Assembly (NCBI RefSeq): GCF_030611305.1
Contig: NZ_JAUWQB010000028.1
Span: 1-40,507, forward strand
Length of the DNA stretch: 40,507 nucleotides
Reading direction: 5' to 3'
Origin: Desulfobacula sp.
Lineage (GTDB): Bacteria; Desulfobacterota; Desulfobacteria; Desulfobacterales; Desulfobacteraceae
Shown: positions 37,788-40,507 of the stretch, piece after piece
Layout: the number at the start of each line of letters is the position of its first letter
How positions within the stretch are numbered: the stretch's first letter is position 1
Notes under the pieces: generated by a model
The model's input: only the letters and a program-made list of their open reading frames with translations
The model's database searches: none
Told to the model about the DNA's origin: nothing
Program-made: the position numbers and the translations under genes

Positions 37788-37812
37788 TTGTTTAAATGGG
37801 TACAACAAATTT

Positions 37813-37891
37813 TGATAACCTGAAAAGGCGCTAACGCCGCTTTTCAGCGGGCGCGGCTTTTTGCGCTCCGCTGCAAGAGCATGGTTATGTG
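37813..37891 (-). other. attC site 1 (end of integron cassette array)
   Basis: On the minus strand the outer boxes are CACATAAC (R'', 37884-37891) and GTTATCA (R', 37813-37819). Between them is an imperfect hairpin: GGAGCGC-AAAAAGCCGC pairs with GCGGCGTTAGCGCC around a short loop. R'' is exactly complementary to GTTATGTG at the other end of the cassette (38953-38960), as required when a cassette closes into a circle. It follows the metallo-hydrolase stop codon by about 11 bases. Confidence 0.8.
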
Positions 37892-37902
37892 ATCATTAAG
37901 CC

Positions 37903-38757
37903 TCAGAGCTGATAAGTTGCCCCTGCTCTGAGTACCGTGGTCGAAGAATTGAGTTCATTCTCAAATCTATCTATTGCATAATCGCATGTATCATGTGCTG
38001 AAAGAAAGACATGCTTAGGGCTTACAGCATTCAAATTGCCGATAGTACGTGTTAAATCCTCGTCTGTAAGTCGTTTCCAAGGAGGTTTGCCAGTACCCCA
38101 GATCATTTGCACCTTTAGACCTGGTTTGCGAAGACGGCTATCGGTTATAGGAAAGTGCAGGCTGCCTCCAATGGCGTATATCGGTTCGTCAGACAGGCGT
38201 TTGACCATCTGAACAATAACTTCAATGGTTGGATGGCCACATCCCGTAAATACTACCAGCCCCTTATCTTTTAGACGGGCCACAATGGCCTGCTCTTCAG
38301 TCCATCCCATCAGGAAAAGGCTCCTTGTCAATGGACCGGTTGAGGCGACTCCTGCTGCCAGCATTCGGGGACCCTCGATCACCTCGGTTTTAAACCCCGC
38401 GGCATTGGCTTCGGCGGGTAAAAAACAAGGGAGCCCTTCAGTTCCTCCAATCTCTTGTGGCACAGTTACTTTATTTTCCCGGGCAGCCTTGAAGCCACCC
38501 ATGTGGTCGCAATGGAGATGTGATATCGCCAGAGCATCCACTTGGTCCATCTTGAAACCCAATTTTTTTGCATTATGGGCCAAAGCGGGGTTTTCCGGAC
38601 CAAACCCTACATCGAAGAGCAAAGATCCAAGATCGGTTTTTATCAAATAGGACACCCCAGATGCACCAAGAAAGTCTTTATCCACTTTTTGTTCTACAAG
38701 GACAGTTAGTTCAAAATTATCAAGTTGAGGCATTTCTAAAGGTTCAGCACATTCCAT
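37903..38757 (-). CDS. Metallo-beta-lactamase-fold hydrolase, cassette gene (possibly 5'-broken)
   Basis: A 284-residue MBL-fold protein resembling the dihydropterin/RFA-P-synthase-like branch. The metal motif is ISHLHCDHMGG, and VVFTGCGHPTIEVIVQMVKRL and the late LSAHDTCDY give further ligands. The N-terminal segment LTVLVEQKVDKDFLGASGVSYL is typical of this group. Its true substrate is unknown. Translation may begin at ATG 38757, but the same frame continues upstream through a TAA to a better start at 38892. The gene may therefore be a remnant or a shortened form lacking its membrane anchor. It is the only gene of the integron cassette. Confidence 0.85.
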   Translation of the reverse strand: MECAEPLEMPQLDNFELTVLVEQKVDKDFLGASGVSYLIKTDLGSLLFDVGFGPENPALAHNAKKLGFKMDQVDALAISHLHCDHMGGFKAARENKVTVPQEIGGTEGLPCFLPAEANAAGFKTEVIEGPRMLAAGVASTGPLTRSLFLMGWTEEQAIVARLKDKGLVVFTGCGHPTIEVIVQMVKRLSDEPIYAIGGSLHFPITDSRLRKPGLKVQMIWGTGKPPWKRLTDEDLTRTIGNLNAVSPKHVFLSAHDTCDYAIDRFENELNSSTTVLRAGATYQL

Positions 38758-38793
38758 TCGTTTTTTATTAATCTTCAGTGATTTCGTGATGTT

Positions 38794-38892
38794 TTATCTA
38801 TAGCGGCCATTTTTGACTAAAAGAATGGGAAAAAGAACAGGGGAAGACAAACCTATAATCGGCCACCAGGCAGGAGAAATACGATATGACAT
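38794..38892 (-). pseudogene. Cut-off N-terminal anchor of the metallo-hydrolase (ochre codon)
   Basis: From ATG 38892, behind AAGGATGATTCAA, 32 codons read MSYRISPAWWPIIGLSSPVL and then FPILLVKNGRYR, a single membrane anchor, followed by TAA (38796-38794). The frame continues open to the downstream MBL gene, 45 codons from start to start. The whole looks like one gene of about 329 residues split by one nonsense codon. A sequencing error or reinitiation would also explain it. Confidence 0.65.
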
Positions 38893-38952
38893 TTGAATCA
38901 TCCTTTCTTATTATCCTTGGTTTCAAGCGTAGCTCAAAATTTCGGCTCCAGT

Positions 38953-39008
38953 CACATAACCCCTAAGCCGCGCGAGGTACAAGCGTCGGCTTGAGGGATA
39001 GGTTAGCT
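38953..39008 (-). other. attC site 2 (between the two cassettes)
   Basis: On the minus strand the site runs from AGCTAAC (R'', 39002-39008) to GTTATGTG (38953-38960). The stem is textbook: AAGCCG-A-CGC pairs with GCG-CGGCTT, leaving an extrahelical A. CCCT then pairs with AGGG beyond an extrahelical C. The right-hand side on the plus strand (TCGGCTTGAGGGATAGGTTA) resembles the consensus used for attC primers. The stop codon of the upstream cassette gene lies inside R''. Confidence 0.85.
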
Positions 39009-40370
39009 TCCCGTCTTCTTCATTCCCTTATCAGTTCTATCAATAATTCTAAGTAGTTTAATCTTGTTTTTAGCGCTGGTTTCTCTATTGTAACTTTGAA
39101 CCACATATTTTCTATGTTTGCCGATTGACTCGAAATATACTGAATTAAATGCAGAATATGCTTTGCGTCTCACTTTGGCATTATTGTGATTAAAATACTC
39201 AAATATAGCAGGAAGTACTTCTTCTCCAGTTAGGCTACCTTTGCTACCCAATAATCCGAGCTTGAGTCGTATTTGATCAATCGAATCCCCTTCCAGTCTT
39301 TCGATGAAAGGATCAAGGTCATGTCGTATGCCGTATGAAAAAGATAGGATTAAGCTGTCAATGAATGCTTGGTGGGATTTTTCTCTTAGTGAAAATAGTC
39401 CTTCTATGAAAGTTATAATATCTTTTTTCTTCAAAAAATCTTTAGATTTAATCAAACTTTTTGGAACTCTCCATCTCCTTCTTTTCTGGTTTCGCTGTAG
39501 ATAAAGATCAACTATTTGTTCTGGCATTCTTTTTACTAGACGGGCCCATATTGATTGTTTAGCATCAATAGTTGTGTTTTTTGTTTCTAATATGCGAACA
39601 AGTGTATCTGTATCTAGTTCCTTTACTATTTCTTGAAAAATAACGGAATATTTTTTCTTGAATGAGACAGGTAATCTTTCATCGGATAATATATTTATAA
39701 CAATTTGATGTGATTGGTCTTTTTCCTTCTCTTTGAAATACTTGTAATAAGCTATTCTATAACTAGGGTGACGAAATCTAAGCTCAGCGTCTTCAAATGC
39801 TGTCAGTTTGTTACTTTTCCCGATAAAACTACTAAAATGTTCTTCATCCAAATTATCGAAAAGCTGGAGTCCGTGGTCTAACTTAAGCGTTCCACCGAGA
39901 GACAGAGCAGCAAGGATTGAAATATCATTGTCATCAAAAGCGTTCATCCACGATATAACAACACTTTCAATTCTTTTTGATCTTTCCACTAGGTTTTTCA
40001 AGAGCTTTTTGGAAGAGCATTCATGAAGCTCATTGACAAAAACTGCAATATTATGTGGAAATCGTAATGCATTTACTACCATTTCTTCGTGAGTGATTAC
40101 GAAATCAAATGACGTTTTTGAAATTAAGCCTAACCTTAGCTTTCTGCAGAGATGTTTTGATAAAATATTTTTAAGAGTATCTGTAGAATAAGATCCTTCT
40201 TGGATCAGTGTATTTTCATTCTCCTCGATATATTCATTTAATTCCCCTGCTTTCTTCGCATCTGTGAAGATATGATCTCTTGATGTGAGAATTATATAAT
40301 TGCTCTTCAATAGTGAAGAAATCACTTTGGATTTCTTATTGATAGAATGGTACTTTGTCTCACCAAACAC
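39003..40370 (-). CDS. C-terminal part of a STAND (nSTAND3-like) NTPase, cassette gene
   Basis: 455 residues. The N-terminus (YVFGETKYHS, then SNYIILTSRDHIFTDAKKAG) resembles the stretch just after Walker B in novel STAND NTPase 3 proteins, where ILTTREYIL is the sensor motif. Downstream ELRFRHPSYRIAYYKYF is the winged-helix-like segment of STAND proteins. The C-terminus has HEAT-like helices (GEEVLPAIFEYFNHNNAKVRRKAYSAF). No Walker A or B is present, and an in-frame TGA lies 7 codons upstream, so the NTPase half is missing. Full-length members can be phage-sensing defence proteins; this copy cannot hydrolyse nucleotide as it stands. The GTG at 40370 is a provisional start. The stop overlaps attC site 2, so it is a cassette gene. 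Confidence 0.55.
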   Translation of the reverse strand: MFGETKYHSINKKSKVISSLLKSNYIILTSRDHIFTDAKKAGELNEYIEENENTLIQEGSYSTDTLKNILSKHLCRKLRLGLISKTSFDFVITHEEMVVNALRFPHNIAVFVNELHECSSKKLLKNLVERSKRIESVVISWMNAFDDNDISILAALSLGGTLKLDHGLQLFDNLDEEHFSSFIGKSNKLTAFEDAELRFRHPSYRIAYYKYFKEKEKDQSHQIVINILSDERLPVSFKKKYSVIFQEIVKELDTDTLVRILETKNTTIDAKQSIWARLVKRMPEQIVDLYLQRNQKRRRWRVPKSLIKSKDFLKKKDIITFIEGLFSLREKSHQAFIDSLILSFSYGIRHDLDPFIERLEGDSIDQIRLKLGLLGSKGSLTGEEVLPAIFEYFNHNNAKVRRKAYSAFNSVYFESIGKHRKYVVQSYNRETSAKNKIKLLRIIDRTDKGMKKTGS

Positions 40371-40507
40371 ATATGAGCCACCCTCTAGTCAATAGGCAAT
40401 AAAATTTTTTAGGGAAAAAGCCATTTTCCTTTAATATAGCGTTAACAAAAAGAATCTCCTGACTTAAATTCAAAAAATGTAGTCTTTAAACCTGCTACAA
40501 ACACATA
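40371..40507. other. AT-rich window edge upstream of the STAND-like cassette gene
   Basis: All frames have stops and no P-loop-coding sequence is seen. GTTAACGC on the minus strand (40443-40450) could be a degenerate attC core, but no partner hairpin is visible before the window ends. Confidence 0.35.

Larger units (their letters stand above)
37819..38959 (-). mobile_element. Complete integron gene cassette (1141 bp)
   Basis: The cassette runs from the T after the G of attC site 2 (minus strand, 38959) to the G of attC site 1 (37819), the two recombination points. It holds one gene, the metallo-beta-lactamase-fold protein, with its own ribosome binding site (AAGGA before 38892). The gene orientation matches that of both attC sites. 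No integrase is in the window, so the array end may be a CALIN or the tail of a complete integron extending right. Confidence 0.75.

Noticed and set aside
37815-37896. Ordinary transcription terminator after the acyltransferase gene
   Set aside because: The hairpin lacks a T-run, and its outer boxes match attC geometry and the cassette-end complementarity.
38794-38796. Recoding of the in-frame stop in the metallo-hydrolase as selenocysteine
   Set aside because: The codon is TAA; selenocysteine uses TGA.
40392-40394. In-frame TGA upstream of the STAND-like gene read as selenocysteine
   Set aside because: No conserved context around it and the DNA upstream is non-coding.
40443-40450. GTTAACGC as the left boundary of the STAND cassette (attC core)
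   Set aside because: It pairs poorly with the R'' box AGCTAAC of that cassette, and no hairpin is visible before the window edge.

Overview
The window looks like a chromosomal segment of an anaerobic Desulfobacterota bacterium, probably a Desulfobacteraceae-type sulfate reducer. The reasons are moderately AT-rich DNA, a selenocysteine elongation factor (SelB) together with a HesB-like selenoprotein, radical SAM heme maturation (HemW), a Gram-negative LPS locus and IS types familiar from this group. The genus assignment is inference only.

Left flank (1-3120), accessory DNA beside tRNA genes. An IS1380-like transposase runs off the left edge. A decayed DDE transposase is fused to a truncated isoprenylcysteine methyltransferase-like gene. 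A secreted Sel1-repeat protein carries an exact internal duplication. tRNA-Arg(TCG) and tRNA-His(GTG) follow, both on the minus strand. 3271-7673 holds a small membrane protein and selB, convergent with hemW and a second radical SAM gene.

Envelope region (7874-24936). kdnA-kdnB-kdsB on the plus strand predict that the LPS contains 8-amino-Kdo (Kdo8N). They converge on a 14-kb minus-strand LPS operon, in transcription order lptF, lptG, kdtA, lpxK, an lpxL-type acyltransferase, waaF, a waaC-like gene, two GT2 genes, a GT4, a DUF6492-like glycosyltransferase, an O-antigen ligase and a last GT4. Lipid A finishing, Kdo transfer, core assembly, ligation and export are thus in one unit. A 3' scrap of a UDP-GlcNAc 2-epimerase gene survives inside it.

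Middle (25032-32687). Thiamine pyrophosphokinase is followed by a strong terminator. Next comes the HesB/IscA-like selenoprotein, with an in-frame UGA at codon 33 and a SECIS-like hairpin. Then galE, an ATP-grasp gene, an unrecognised gene, and a biotin operon birA-bioY-bioM-bioN with a BirA-type operator across the birA start and a palindromic repeat between birA and bioY. A protein with two ribbon-helix-helix-like segments follows.

Right part (32725-40507). A Gld-type ABC exporter cluster (ATPase, permease, GldG-like protein, DUF4340 protein) is translationally coupled to a PlsC-type acyltransferase. From 37813 onward the DNA is the distal end of an integron cassette array. It has two attC-like sites on the minus strand, one complete cassette with a metallo-beta-lactamase-fold gene interrupted by an ochre codon, and one cassette with the C-terminal part of a STAND NTPase-like protein. 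No integrase gene is in the window; by orientation it would lie beyond the right edge.
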